A stretch of DNA of 64,000 bases from contig JAGBHU010000045.1 of assembly GCA_017935345.1 (NCBI GenBank), positions 1-64,000 on the forward strand. Reading direction: 5' to 3'. The notes under the pieces were generated by a model. The model saw only the letters and a program-made list of their open reading frames with translations. It ran no database searches and was not told where the DNA came from. Position numbers and translations under genes: made by a program. The DNA is from Coprococcus sp. (GTDB lineage Bacteria > Bacillota > Clostridia > Lachnospirales > Lachnospiraceae). Positions 34,075 to 42,960 of this stretch are shown one piece after another (position 1 is the first letter of the stretch; each line of letters begins with the position of its first letter).

Positions 34075-35205
34075 TTAATCATTTATTGTTAAACGGTCTA
34101 TCATGGATTTTTTATAGTCTTTAAAAGAGCCTTCCTCAATAGCCTGTCTAATCTCTTTCATCATATTATTATAAAAATACAAATTATGCAAGACGCAAAT
34201 TCTCATACCCAGCATTTCATTTGCTTTCAGAAGATGCCTGATATATGCTCTGCTATAATGCTTACACGCAGGACACTGACAGCCTTCCTCAATCGGTCTG
34301 TCATCCAACTCAAATTTTGCATTCTTAAGATTTAACTTTCCGTTTTTTGTATATACATGAGCATGACGGCCATTTCTTGACGGATATACGCAGTCAAAAA
34401 AGTCTACTCCCCTGTCAACCGCCTCCAGAATATTTACAGGAGTTCCTACTCCCATAAGGTATGTTGGTTTATTTTCAGGAAGATGCGGTACTGTTACATC
34501 CAGAATATGATACATCTCCTCTGCTGTCTCCCCGACTGCCAGACCGCCTATGGCATAACCATCAAGGTCAAATTCGCTTATCCGCTTTGCATGCTCTATA
34601 CGGATATCATCATATATTGCCCCCTGATTGATACCAAACAGCATCTGACTTTTATTAATGGTATCATCCAGACTGTTCAGTCTTGCCATCTCTGTTTTAC
34701 AACGCTCCAGCCATCTTGTGGTTCTGGCAACGGAATTTTCTACATATTTTCTGTCGGCAAGAGCAGGAATACACTCATCAAATGCCATTGCTATCGTCGA
34801 TGCCAGATTTGACTGAATCTGCATACTCTCTTCCGGCCCCATAAATATCTTGCGGCCATCAACATGAGAATGAAAAGAAACGCCTTCTTCTTTTATTTTT
34901 CTTAATCCTGCAAGAGAAAATACCTGAAACCCGCCTGAATCAGTCAAGATCGGTCTGTCCCAATACATAAACTTATGTAAACCGCCCAGTTTTTTTACGA
35001 TTTCATCCCCAGGTCTTACATGAAGATGATATGTATTTGAAAGCTGAACCTGACATCCGATTTCCTTTAAATCCGTTGTTGCTACTGCCCCCTTGATAGC
35101 CGCAGCAGTTCCTACATTCATAAATACAGGTGTTTCAACCGTTCCGTGTACCGTCTCAAAGGTTGCCCGTTTTGCTCTGCCATCCTTGCAAATAATCTTA
35201 TACAT
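34075..35205 (-). CDS. tgt: tRNA-guanine transglycosylase
   Basis: Tgt exchanges guanine 34 of GUN anticodon tRNAs for a queuosine precursor. The 376-residue TIM barrel has LTDSGGFQVFSL with the active-site Asp, SLAGL, DCVYPSRNGRHAHVYT with the nucleophile Asp, and a zinc site in GCQCPACKHYSRAYIRHLL with a distal His in LHNLYFY. Start supported by AAGGAG. The queuosine synthesis genes are not in the window. Operon with yajC. Confidence 0.97.
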   Translation of the reverse strand: MYKIICKDGRAKRATFETVHGTVETPVFMNVGTAAAIKGAVATTDLKEIGCQVQLSNTYHLHVRPGDEIVKKLGGLHKFMYWDRPILTDSGGFQVFSLAGLRKIKEEGVSFHSHVDGRKIFMGPEESMQIQSNLASTIAMAFDECIPALADRKYVENSVARTTRWLERCKTEMARLNSLDDTINKSQMLFGINQGAIYDDIRIEHAKRISEFDLDGYAIGGLAVGETAEEMYHILDVTVPHLPENKPTYLMGVGTPVNILEAVDRGVDFFDCVYPSRNGRHAHVYTKNGKLNLKNAKFELDDRPIEEGCQCPACKHYSRAYIRHLLKANEMLGMRICVLHNLYFYNNMMKEIRQAIEEGSFKDYKKSMIDRLTIND

Positions 35206-35308
35206 TTTTGATACTCCTTCTGAACTGTATCAAATGTTATATCATTCTGATACAAAATCTACTAAAAATATATAATGCCCTAAATTACTGATATTTGCAA
35301 GTAAATAA

Positions 35309-35352
35309 TAAAAATGGGAAATGTATACTCCTCTTACACATTCCCCATTTCT
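35309..35352 (-). terminator. Terminator after the HtrA gene
   Basis: AAATGGGAAATGT (35312-35324) and ACATTCCCCATTT (35338-35350) pair with one mismatch around a 13-base loop; on the minus strand a T-rich tail follows. Confidence 0.85.
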
Positions 35353-35378
35353 TATACAAATTCTGCCCTGTATTTTTA

Positions 35379-37148
35379 CTATTGTTTCTTCTGAAGTGTT
35401 GCAGTTACCGTTTCTTTTTCATAGTTACCGTTATGATTCCTATAATATTCTATTTTCACTTCATCTCCTGCAGAATGACTGACCACCAAATCATGCAGCG
35501 TTTCCATATCTGCTACCTCTGTTCCGTCAAAACTGAATATAACATCGCCTGACTGAAGTCCGCATTCTTCCGCTGCCGAACCGGCTTCTACAGAATTGAT
35601 ATATATTCCCTTCGGCATACCCAGAAGCTCTGAGTATTCATCTGTAATCGTCTGAGCTGATATACCCAAAAATGCTTCTCCGGACTGGGTCTGGTTCGGC
35701 GTCTCATCATCCGATTCGATAAGGTCATTTATAATATCCTGTATATCCGTTATCGGAAGTGCATATCCCATACCCTCAACCTTACTGTCAACATACTTAG
35801 CAGTATTCATTCCGATTAACTCACCATTCATATTTACAAGTGCGCCACCGCTATTTCCCGGATTGATAGCTGCATCCGTCTGAAGAACCTTTACTGTACC
35901 ATCTGAAACACTAAGCTCTCTTTCAAGTGCACTGATATAACCAACTGTAACAGACTGTCCATAGCCAAGAGCATTTCCGATTGCTATGCATGGGTCTCCA
36001 ACTCTGAGGGATTCGGATGAGCCTATCTGTATTTCCTTTATCTGCTCTAATGTATCCTGCGCGATATCCTCCAACCTGACAAGTACAATCGCTGTATCAT
36101 GCTGTTCATCATAACCTTTAACTGTCGCTTCGGCAGTCTTATCGTCTATGAATGATACGGAAAGCTCCTTCGCATCCTCAACGACATGAAAATTTGTAAC
36201 TACATATAAATATTTATCATCTTTGCCGATAATAATACCGGAACCTGCTCCGGGTGTTTCCGACTGATAGGAGTTAAACCAGTAATCATATGTGGTTACA
36301 TATGTTCCTGTTATCGAAACAATAGACGGCATAACCTTTTCTGCTACATCTGCCACATCATAATATACAGTATCCTTTGTCTCCCCTGATGCCGCCTCTA
36401 AATATGGCTTGTCTGACGCATCAGCTTCTGTATTGCCGTTAACTGCAGCATTCGCCTCAGTGGTCTTCTCTGTAGTCTGTTCATTATTATTTCTTCTGCT
36501 TGTCAGCCTGTCCGCTGTCAGCTTAATGCCCCAAAAGGCAACTCCTGCAACCAGACCAAACACCAAAGCTGCTGCCGAAACCTGCAAAAGTCTTATTCCA
36601 AAACCTGTTTTTTTATTGGTCTTATGTCTGTCTTTTTGATTGCTGTCAGATGATTGACTGTTCTCAGATTTCTGCCCCGTCTTATTGAGTTCTTCAGCTT
36701 TTTTTGAAATATCCTGTTCCATATTCTGACTTGCTTGTTCCATACGCTGACTTGCATACCATGCAGCCATTCCGTTTACATTATTGTTCTGGTGTCCGTA
36801 ACCGCTGTTTCCCTGATATGCTCCGTAATGATGATATGCTCCATAGCCCTGCTGTCCTCCATAACTATTCTGTGCCGCGTAATCTGACGGTGTTCCATAA
36901 CCCCGTTGTGTTTCATAACTCTGTTGCGTTTCGTAATTCGGCTGGGTTCCATAGCTCTGTTGTGTCTCGTAATCCGGCTGCGTTCCATAGCTCTGTTGCG
37001 TTTCATAATCCGGCTGCGTTCCATAGCTCTGTTGCGTTTCGTAATCCGACTGTGTTCCATAGCTCTGTTGCGTTTCGTAATCCGGCTGCTGACCATATTT
37101 TTGTGAAATCCCGTCATTCGTTAATTCATCTCTATTATTGTCATCCAT
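35379..37148 (-). CDS. HtrA/DegP-type serine protease with repeat-rich N terminus
   Basis: The 589-residue membrane-anchored protease has a cytosolic N terminus of about 185 residues, a single membrane helix (LLQVSAAALVFGLVAGVAFW), an extracellular trypsin-like domain and one PDZ domain. The catalytic triad is seen as His in VVTNFHVVEDA, Asp in DEQHDTAIVLVR, and Ser in INPGNSGGALV. The PDZ domain starts near GIYINSVEAGSAAEE. The N terminus has five copies of a 12-residue DYETQQSYGTQ(P/S) repeat, then Tyr/Gly/Gln-rich sequence. HtrA proteins degrade or refold misfolded exported proteins. Its long tail is unusual for the family. AAAGGA lies 9 bases before the ATG. Confidence 0.94.
   Translation of the reverse strand: MDDNNRDELTNDGISQKYGQQPDYETQQSYGTQSDYETQQSYGTQPDYETQQSYGTQPDYETQQSYGTQPNYETQQSYETQRGYGTPSDYAAQNSYGGQQGYGAYHHYGAYQGNSGYGHQNNNVNGMAAWYASQRMEQASQNMEQDISKKAEELNKTGQKSENSQSSDSNQKDRHKTNKKTGFGIRLLQVSAAALVFGLVAGVAFWGIKLTADRLTSRRNNNEQTTEKTTEANAAVNGNTEADASDKPYLEAASGETKDTVYYDVADVAEKVMPSIVSITGTYVTTYDYWFNSYQSETPGAGSGIIIGKDDKYLYVVTNFHVVEDAKELSVSFIDDKTAEATVKGYDEQHDTAIVLVRLEDIAQDTLEQIKEIQIGSSESLRVGDPCIAIGNALGYGQSVTVGYISALERELSVSDGTVKVLQTDAAINPGNSGGALVNMNGELIGMNTAKYVDSKVEGMGYALPITDIQDIINDLIESDDETPNQTQSGEAFLGISAQTITDEYSELLGMPKGIYINSVEAGSAAEECGLQSGDVIFSFDGTEVADMETLHDLVVSHSAGDEVKIEYYRNHNGNYEKETVTATLQKKQ
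36906..37085 (-). repeat. 36 bp coding tandem repeat in the HtrA gene
   Basis: Five 36 bp units encode (P/S)(D/N)YETQQSY(G/E)TQ at residues 22-81. Degenerate copies continue to about residue 105. Unit length keeps the frame. Confidence 0.9.
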
Positions 37149-37287
37149 AATCTGTACTTCCTTTCATATATTATATTTGTAATCAACTTGCAAATTTGCG
37201 ATATCTCTTCTTTACAGTAACTAATATAATAATCAAATGTGACATAAATGTGTTTTAAATGTTTAAAAAATTTGAACTGTAACCGCC

Positions 37288-37316
37288 TTGTTTAAACTGC
37301 AATATTACTATATAAT
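37288..37316 (+). promoter_or_regulatory. Promoter of the ABC export operon
   Basis: TTGTTT (37288-37293), a 17 bp spacer and TATAAT (37311-37316) make a reasonable promoter, 80 bp before the first gene. Confidence 0.65.
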
Positions 37317-37396
37317 TCAGAATAAACAAATAAAATACCGTAAACGAATGAAATGCAGCACAGAATAAAATAAATACAAATCAGAGAGGAACAATT

Positions 37397-37669
37397 ATGT
37401 TTAGAATATGGGGCAAATTGATTCAGGAAAACAGATTAATAAAAGATACCGTTATCTGTATAGATAACCCTGAAATGACAAGAACAAAAAAGGTATATAA
37501 GGCACTGTCTGATATTTGCTATGAATTTAATCTTGCACAGCCCGTATGGTTGAAGAAAAATCAGGATGACTTTATTATGCATGCAAGAACGCGCTTTACC
37601 TCCGATAATTTTATTGAAGCTATAGACTTTGACTATCTTGATTTTCAGGTGATAGAGGAGGAATACTGA
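37397..37669 (+). CDS. Conserved small protein at the head of an ABC operon
   Basis: The 90-residue protein has no signal peptide or membrane segment. It begins MFRIWGKLIQENRLIKDTVI and contains a Trp-Leu-Lys-Lys patch and an acidic C terminus (EAIDFDYLDFQVIEEEY). I recall similar small proteins in Lachnospiraceae but no named domain. It is followed after 2 bp by an ABC ATPase gene whose ribosome binding site lies inside its end, so the two are translationally coupled. It may be a regulator or partner of the exporter. AGAGAGG precedes the ATG. Confidence 0.75.
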   Translation: MFRIWGKLIQENRLIKDTVICIDNPEMTRTKKVYKALSDICYEFNLAQPVWLKKNQDDFIMHARTRFTSDNFIEAIDFDYLDFQVIEEEY

Positions 37670-37671
37670 TT

Positions 37672-38337
37672 ATGTTTATTATCAAAAACATCAGTAAAAG
37701 CTACGGCAGTAAAAGTATCTTATCTGATATTTCCTTTGAAGTAAAATCAGGTATATGTATCGGATTACTTGGCATCAACGGTTCAGGAAAATCTACACTT
37801 TTAAATATACTTGCAGGCTGTATAAAACCGGATTCAGGGAATTACTATTTTGATGGCGAAGGCAAATTGAGCTATCTCCCACAGGAAAATCCATTAATGG
37901 ATGATTTGACAGCACTTGACAATATGAAGCTTTGGTACAAGGGCTCTTCAAGAAATATGATGAGCGATAAAAATAAGCTTATATTTTCACAACTGGGTGT
38001 AGAGTCATTCCTGAAAAAAAAGGTCAAAACACTTTCAGGCGGTATGAAAAAAAGACTCAGTCTCGCAATCGCTTTAATGAATGAGCCTGATATCCTGCTT
38101 CTTGATGAACCGCTTTCCGCCCTTGACATGTTATGTAAACAAGGCATTATAATATGTCTGCAGGGATTTCTCGCAGACGGAGGCAGTATTATCATAGCAA
38201 CCCATGAAACGGCAGCTCTCGATATCTGTCACAAAATATATTCATTAAAAGGCGGTACACTCCATTTAGTGTATGACATAAAAAACGGAGACAAGAAGCT
38301 TACTGAAGAAGAATTTTGCCGTATACTGTTATCATAA
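37672..38337 (+). CDS. ABC exporter ATP-binding protein
   Basis: A 221-residue ATPase with Walker A GINGSGKST, Q-loop YLPQENPLM, signature LSGGMKKRLSLAIAL, Walker B ILLLDEPLSALD and switch His in IIATHETA. The GGMKKR signature and the short length place it with ABC-2 type exporters, which move drugs, lantibiotics or polysaccharides. It pairs with the two permease genes that follow. Coupled to the upstream 90-residue gene. Confidence 0.93.
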   Translation: MFIIKNISKSYGSKSILSDISFEVKSGICIGLLGINGSGKSTLLNILAGCIKPDSGNYYFDGEGKLSYLPQENPLMDDLTALDNMKLWYKGSSRNMMSDKNKLIFSQLGVESFLKKKVKTLSGGMKKRLSLAIALMNEPDILLLDEPLSALDMLCKQGIIICLQGFLADGGSIIIATHETAALDICHKIYSLKGGTLHLVYDIKNGDKKLTEEEFCRILLS

Positions 38338-38394
38338 AAAGTGCTTTTTAATACGGCTTTTTTAACATTATTTATAAAGAAACGGGGAACTGCC

Positions 38395-39510
38395 ATGTTT
38401 GCAAAGCTCATCATATCAGATTTCAAAAGAATACGTCAGCTTATGATTCCATTTGCCATACTATTTGCCGCACTTCTTTTGATTATGATTACCCTTGTGC
38501 GAAACGCAGATAAACTCGTATATCAAAATAAATCTGAAACTGTAAATATCGGTATTATTATGCAGGCTGATTCCGAATATTCCAATTCCGCTTATAACAT
38601 GATATCAAATATGGACAGCTACAAAAGCATATGCAATTTTATAGATATCGAATCAAGAGATGAAGGTATGGAATTGCTTGATAACGGTTCGGTCAATGCA
38701 CTTATTATTGTTCCGGACAATATCGTGAGCAGCATTATGGATGGGACAAATACACCTGTCGAGGTAATATATCCGGAAGACGGCAGCTTACAAACATTCA
38801 TATTAAATGAATTATTTGTATCGACATCCTCTCTGTTAGGCACATCACAGGCTGCGATTTATTCCGTACTCTCACTTTGCAGAGAGCTTGATATTTCAGA
38901 GAATGACTTTCAACAGGCAAGTGCCGCCATAAACAATCTGTTCTTAAATCATGTTCTGTCGCGAACGGATTTATTCAAATCGGAAACGCTGAATGTAACA
39001 GGAAGCTATACGGTTATAGAACACTATACTGCTGCTCTCATATTCCTGTTACTGTCATTGTGCAGCATCATGTTTATGTCATTCTTCAGGTCGCACAATC
39101 AGGCTGTTGTAAACCTTCTGAAGGCAAATGGCATAAACAGATTCCAGACAGCACTTAGTCAGTTCTTATCTGTATGGAGTGTTTTATATCTGTTTTATCT
39201 CGTTATATACATTCTGTTGGGAACCGTATCGAAGCTTCACGGCTTCTTTTCCGTTTCCATAAATATCAAAGGATTGGTACTTGGCATATTATTATCTGCC
39301 ATGATAGCGATAACAGCTGCTATCGTCAGTAGGCTTCCGGTTTCGCTGGCAGGCTGCTCTTTATTACTTTTTCTGCTTATATTGATGACAGCCTATACCG
39401 GCGGCCTCATAGTACCTGAATTACTGTTACCTAAAATATTCAAAAATATATGTCCGTATACACCGGGTAATACCATTTTGCGTTTTATATGCGAATGTAT
39501 TTATCAATAA
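38395..39510 (+). CDS. ABC-2 type permease, first subunit
   Basis: The 371-residue membrane protein has one N-terminal helix (RQLMIPFAILFAALLLIMIT), a large extracytoplasmic domain of about 190 residues and five helices at the C terminus, the ABC-2/YhgE-like layout. The extracytoplasmic part begins VNIGIIMQADSEYSNSAYNM, like the second permease, so the two are paralogues. The start at 38395 is chosen over an in-frame GTG at 38341 because the latter lacks a site and adds no conserved sequence. It follows the ATPase by 57 bp. Confidence 0.85.
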   Translation: MFAKLIISDFKRIRQLMIPFAILFAALLLIMITLVRNADKLVYQNKSETVNIGIIMQADSEYSNSAYNMISNMDSYKSICNFIDIESRDEGMELLDNGSVNALIIVPDNIVSSIMDGTNTPVEVIYPEDGSLQTFILNELFVSTSSLLGTSQAAIYSVLSLCRELDISENDFQQASAAINNLFLNHVLSRTDLFKSETLNVTGSYTVIEHYTAALIFLLLSLCSIMFMSFFRSHNQAVVNLLKANGINRFQTALSQFLSVWSVLYLFYLVIYILLGTVSKLHGFFSVSINIKGLVLGILLSAMIAITAAIVSRLPVSLAGCSLLLFLLILMTAYTGGLIVPELLLPKIFKNICPYTPGNTILRFICECIYQ

Positions 39511-39564
39511 ATGCAAGGATATCGGTTCCTTTTATGAACCGGAATACAGACACAGGGGGAAAAT

Positions 39565-40584
39565 ATGATTTCTTATATAAGAGCACTGGAAATATTGATA
39601 AAAAGAGCATTATGTAAACCATTTACAGCGATACTTGTGCTGCTGATACCCCTTTCGGCAATTTTGATTCAATTGATACCGCAAAATGATATGTCCACTA
39701 CGATAGAAACAGGTATCTATATTGAAAATCCGGACAGCTACACGGATGCCCTTACTGATAAACTAACAAAAGAAAAAGAAGGTTTTGTATTTGTAATATG
39801 TGAAAGTAAAAAGGAGCTTATTAATAAAGTTTCTTCAGGCATATTGGATTGTGGTTTTGCTCTTCCTGACGGATATGCTGATACATTCATAAACGGCAAA
39901 ACAAACGACAAACTGACAATGTATACATCTCCTTCCTCCATGTTTCAATATATTGCCATGGAAAAACTATATGGCTGTATGCTGGAAATTTATGCTCCAT
40001 TCATAACCAGTCAATATCTGTCAGAGAATTTTGATGGAGCCTATGATGATGATATCGCGAAACGATTTCAAACATATTTGAATGATAATTCTGTTTTTAC
40101 AATCAATCTCACGGGAAATCATCATTTTACTGCATCAAAACAGAAGCTAAACACATTTCCTATATACGAACTGACAGGACTGCTCATATTTATCTGTAGT
40201 CTGTTTGGTGTGCTGAATTACCTGCGGGATGAAAGCAGACATTCCTACGATAGTCTGTCTAACGAGAAAAAACACATATACTGCATCATAAATATAGCTG
40301 CCGAGGTTTTACCGGCAGCCATAATTGGTTACATCACGCTAATGATATATGATTCTTCCATAAATGCATTCAAGCTCTTGCTTCACATGCTTTTATATAT
40401 GCTCATTTGTATATTATACAGCTTATTATACAGACTGCTTTTCAGAAAGTATACAGTATATCAGGCAGTCCTGCCTATCATCATCACACTGGCACTGCTG
40501 CTCACTCCGACATTTATCAATGTAACCGAATATATACCAGCCCTAAAGTATCTGTCCATGCTCTTCGCACCATATTTCTTCTAA
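39565..40584 (+). CDS. ABC-2 type permease, second subunit
   Basis: The 339-residue protein has the same plan as its neighbour: an N-terminal helix (PFTAILVLLIPLSAILIQ), an extracytoplasmic domain opening with TTIETGIYIENPDSY, and five C-terminal helices. With the first permease it probably forms a heterodimeric exporter channel. The C terminus ends at SMLFAPYFF with no tail. Supported by a CAGGGGGAAAA site. The substrate is unknown and no precursor peptide or regulator gene is visible. It ends 14 bp from the convergent yigZ without a clear terminator. Confidence 0.85.
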   Translation: MISYIRALEILIKRALCKPFTAILVLLIPLSAILIQLIPQNDMSTTIETGIYIENPDSYTDALTDKLTKEKEGFVFVICESKKELINKVSSGILDCGFALPDGYADTFINGKTNDKLTMYTSPSSMFQYIAMEKLYGCMLEIYAPFITSQYLSENFDGAYDDDIAKRFQTYLNDNSVFTINLTGNHHFTASKQKLNTFPIYELTGLLIFICSLFGVLNYLRDESRHSYDSLSNEKKHIYCIINIAAEVLPAAIIGYITLMIYDSSINAFKLLLHMLLYMLICILYSLLYRLLFRKYTVYQAVLPIIITLALLLTPTFINVTEYIPALKYLSMLFAPYFF

Positions 40585-40598
40585 AGAGCAACGAATAT

Positions 40599-41219
40599 TC
40601 AGCAGAATTTATCCCCCATCTGCTCAATGACAGCTCTGGCTGACGTAGCTTCTATAATCTGTTTTTCCATATAGCCATAAGAATTTACAGGGATATATGC
40701 CTCAAATACTACAACACTTGTATATTCCGTATTCTCTACATGAATGTTATTAGAATTCAGCAAATACTGGATTTTTCCTGAATCGTTATAGCTGGTAGTT
40801 ATTTTAACTACCTTCACAAGCTCCATGGTCTTAATTCCGGCATCATCAAGAGCCAGCTTCGCAGCCTCGGTATATGCCCTTACCAAACCTCCGGTTCCAA
40901 GCAGCGTTCCACCAAAATACCTTGTAACGACGATACAGATATCAACAACATTCTGTCCCGTTATAACCTCAAGTATCGGTTTTCCCGCCGTTCCCTGCGG
41001 CTCCCCGTCATCGGAAAATCGATATAAAGTATTTTCATTTCCTATGGCAAATGCAAAACAATGATGTCTGGCATCATAATGCTTTTTCTTAATTGATTCT
41101 ATCAATGCATATGCTTCTTCTTCGCTTTTTACCGGAACTGCATACCCTATAAATCTTGATTTTTTTTCTACTATTTCATCCTGTCCGGAGTTCACAATCG
41201 TATTATATGCTTCTATCAT
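40599..41219 (-). CDS. YigZ/IMPACT family protein
   Basis: The 206-residue protein has the UPF0029 N-terminal domain with KKSRFIGYAVPV, HYDARHHCFAFAIG, DDGEPQGTAGKPILEVI and the hallmark VTRYFGGTLLGTGGLVRAY, followed by a small C-terminal ferredoxin-like domain. Eukaryotic IMPACT binds GCN1; the bacterial role is not settled, with ribosome or RNA contact proposed. Its ATG overlaps the nrdR stop by 4 bases (ATGA), so the pair is translationally coupled. Confidence 0.93.
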   Translation of the reverse strand: MIEAYNTIVNSGQDEIVEKKSRFIGYAVPVKSEEEAYALIESIKKKHYDARHHCFAFAIGNENTLYRFSDDGEPQGTAGKPILEVITGQNVVDICIVVTRYFGGTLLGTGGLVRAYTEAAKLALDDAGIKTMELVKVVKITTSYNDSGKIQYLLNSNNIHVENTEYTSVVVFEAYIPVNSYGYMEKQIIEATSARAVIEQMGDKFC

Positions 41220-41683
41220 TTTTTCTCCGAATTATTACTAAGAAGCTTGCTAAGCTCATCCATAAATGTATTAACGTCTTTAAATTCTCTATATACAGAC
41301 GCAAATCTGACATAGGCAACCTGGTCCAAATCTTTTATTTTATCCATTACAATCTCACCTATGGTTGTACTCTCTATCTCCTTTACTTCCAAATTAAAAA
41401 TTGCATTTTCTATTTCATCAATACATTTTGTAAGCTTCTCAAATGGAACCGGTCTCTTATGACATGATTTAATAACACCGGACTCAATCTTTGCCCTGTC
41501 ATAGGTTTCTCTGTTCTTATCCTTTTTTATAACAATAAGCGGTATCGTTTCTACTTTTTCATAAGTAGTAAATCTTCTGCCGCACGCATCACACTGCCTT
41601 CTTCTTCTAATAGAACTACCGTCATCGGCAGGTCTTGAATCTATCACTCTTGTATCATCTTTTCCGCAAAACTGGCATCTCAT
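41216..41683 (-). CDS. nrdR: Transcriptional repressor NrdR
   Basis: NrdR senses ATP/dATP and represses ribonucleotide reductase genes. The 155-residue protein begins with a zinc ribbon (MRCQFCGKDDTRVIDSRPAD, then RRRRQCDACGRRFTTYE) and continues with the ATP-cone domain (PLIVIKKDKNRETYDRAKIE). The start at 41683 is supported by GGAGG and by the family length; the frame is open to 41734 without support. Overlaps yigZ. Ribonucleotide reductase genes are not in the window. Confidence 0.96.
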   Translation of the reverse strand: MRCQFCGKDDTRVIDSRPADDGSSIRRRRQCDACGRRFTTYEKVETIPLIVIKKDKNRETYDRAKIESGVIKSCHKRPVPFEKLTKCIDEIENAIFNLEVKEIESTTIGEIVMDKIKDLDQVAYVRFASVYREFKDVNTFMDELSKLLSNNSEKK

Positions 41684-41800
41684 ATTGCTGCTCCTCCATT
41701 TTGTGTATCTTTTCTTGCGATGAACGTGCTTCACAACTATTCGTTATCGCCATTTGCCTCCCTCAATGAACAGGCTCGCCTGTCCCTACACGCTAACATC

Positions 41801-41829
41801 ATTATATCATCTATCATACTTTTTGTGAA
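41801..41829 (-). promoter_or_regulatory. Promoter of nrdR-yigZ
   Basis: On the minus strand TTCACA (plus 41824-41829), a 17 bp spacer and TATAAT (plus 41801-41806), with TGA in front of the -10, form a strong promoter. The leader of about 110 bases has an ACAGGC/GCCTGT hairpin and a short open frame. Confidence 0.75.
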
Positions 41830-42064
41830 CATCCGTACAAATATCCACCAAAACAATATCCGGTCCTATACATTTTATATTGCAAAAGTCTATACAAAAC
41901 TCTCCCACAGAACCAAAACACCAAAATAATTTGCCCTGTTCCGGAACAATGATTGCTTTGATACAACCTGTACATGGATCAAATTCAATATCCGCCACAT
42001 AACCAAGTCTTCTGCAATCCTTACAGTTTATTACTTCCTTTTCTTTCAGATCACAAAACCTCAT
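41807..42064 (-). CDS. YlmC/YmxH family PRC-barrel protein
   Basis: The 85-residue protein is a small PRC-barrel-like domain: MRFCDLKEKEVINCKD, GYVADIEFDP, AIIVPEQGK, and a C-terminal CIGPDIVLVDI. The YlmC/YmxH family is linked with sporulation in Firmicutes, but the function is unknown. Four Cys at the start and in TGCIK may bind metal. The start at 42064 follows GGAG by 7 bases; an in-frame ATG at 42079 has no site. Its C-terminal end overlaps the nrdR promoter region. Confidence 0.85.
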   Translation of the reverse strand: MRFCDLKEKEVINCKDCRRLGYVADIEFDPCTGCIKAIIVPEQGKLFWCFGSVGEFCIDFCNIKCIGPDIVLVDICTDVHKKYDR

Positions 42065-42163
42065 ATATTTACTCCGCATTTATTTTTATAAATATATGTG
42101 CCGTTTTTTCAGAAAAGAAGTTATTTGCTGTTGAAATTCAGATACATGATGCATCTTATACTG

Positions 42164-42949
42164 TTATGTTATAATCTTCACAGGACATTTCTGCTTACAT
42201 ACACCGCAGTTATTACATTTCTCCGCATCTATATGTGCAAGATTCTTATCCATGGTGATTGCTGAAGCTTCACAGTTCTTTGCACATAACGAACATCCTA
42301 TACAACCTGCACTACACGCCGCCTTAACATCAAGTCCCCTGTCATGGGAATTACATCTGACCAAATGCTCCGCATCATAAGGTACCAGTTCTATCAGATT
42401 TCTGGGACATGCTTCTATACACTTACCACAAGCTTTGCATTTATCCTTATTGATGACTGCTATCCCATCTATAATATCAATTGCGTCAAATTCACATACC
42501 GCCTTGCAGGAGCCATATCCTGTACAGCCATATGTACACGCCTTGGGGCCGCCATTTGGATTATTCTGCGCAAGTACACAGCTCTTTGGCCCTACATATT
42601 CATATACATCCTTTGCTTTTTCACAGTCTCCTGCACATTTGACAAATGCAACATACCGAGCCGTCTCCGTATTTTCTATACCAAGAGCCTTACTGATAGC
42701 CTCAGCGACAGCCTCTCCGCCTACCGGACACGCTGACGGCGGCATTTCCCCCTTTGCTATGGCAGCAGCCAGACCATCACAGCCGGGAAAACCGCAGCCA
42801 CCACAATTATTTCCGGGGAGCAGTTCCCTTACGGCAACCTCCTTTGGGTCAACCTCCACCTTAAACTTTTCTCCTGCAACACCCAGAAGGATACCTATTA
42901 CTATTCCGACACCACATACTACAGCAGCCGCTATCATTATCTCTGTCAT
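42164..42949 (-). CDS. rnfB: Rnf complex subunit B (iron-sulfur protein)
   Basis: RnfB takes electrons from reduced ferredoxin and passes them into the Rnf membrane complex. The 261-residue protein has an N-terminal membrane anchor, then the [4Fe-4S] domain NNCGGCGFPGCDGLAAAI with a fourth Cys in PSACPVGG. A middle domain with CTYGCTGYGSCKAVCEF and CKACGKCIEACP follows, and the C terminus has CSAGCIGCSLCAKNCEA and CNNCGVCKQKCPV. At least five cluster sites are suggested. Last gene of the operon. TAGGAGG precedes the ATG. Confidence 0.96.
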   Translation of the reverse strand: MTEIMIAAAVVCGVGIVIGILLGVAGEKFKVEVDPKEVAVRELLPGNNCGGCGFPGCDGLAAAIAKGEMPPSACPVGGEAVAEAISKALGIENTETARYVAFVKCAGDCEKAKDVYEYVGPKSCVLAQNNPNGGPKACTYGCTGYGSCKAVCEFDAIDIIDGIAVINKDKCKACGKCIEACPRNLIELVPYDAEHLVRCNSHDRGLDVKAACSAGCIGCSLCAKNCEASAITMDKNLAHIDAEKCNNCGVCKQKCPVKIIT

Positions 42950-42960
42950 ATAAGCACCTC

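Noticed and set aside
36704-37150. 148-residue plus-strand frame of FHNPAVFHSSV repeats
   Set aside because: Antisense to the Tyr/Gln repeat of the HtrA gene; it has no ribosome binding site and its repetition is inherited from the real gene.
37872-38195. 107-residue minus-strand frame inside the ABC ATPase gene
   Set aside because: Antisense to conserved Walker and signature motifs; shadow frame.
42435-42953. 172-residue plus-strand frame rich in Pro, Ser and Thr
   Set aside because: Antisense to rnfB, whose cysteine motifs and operon position leave no doubt.
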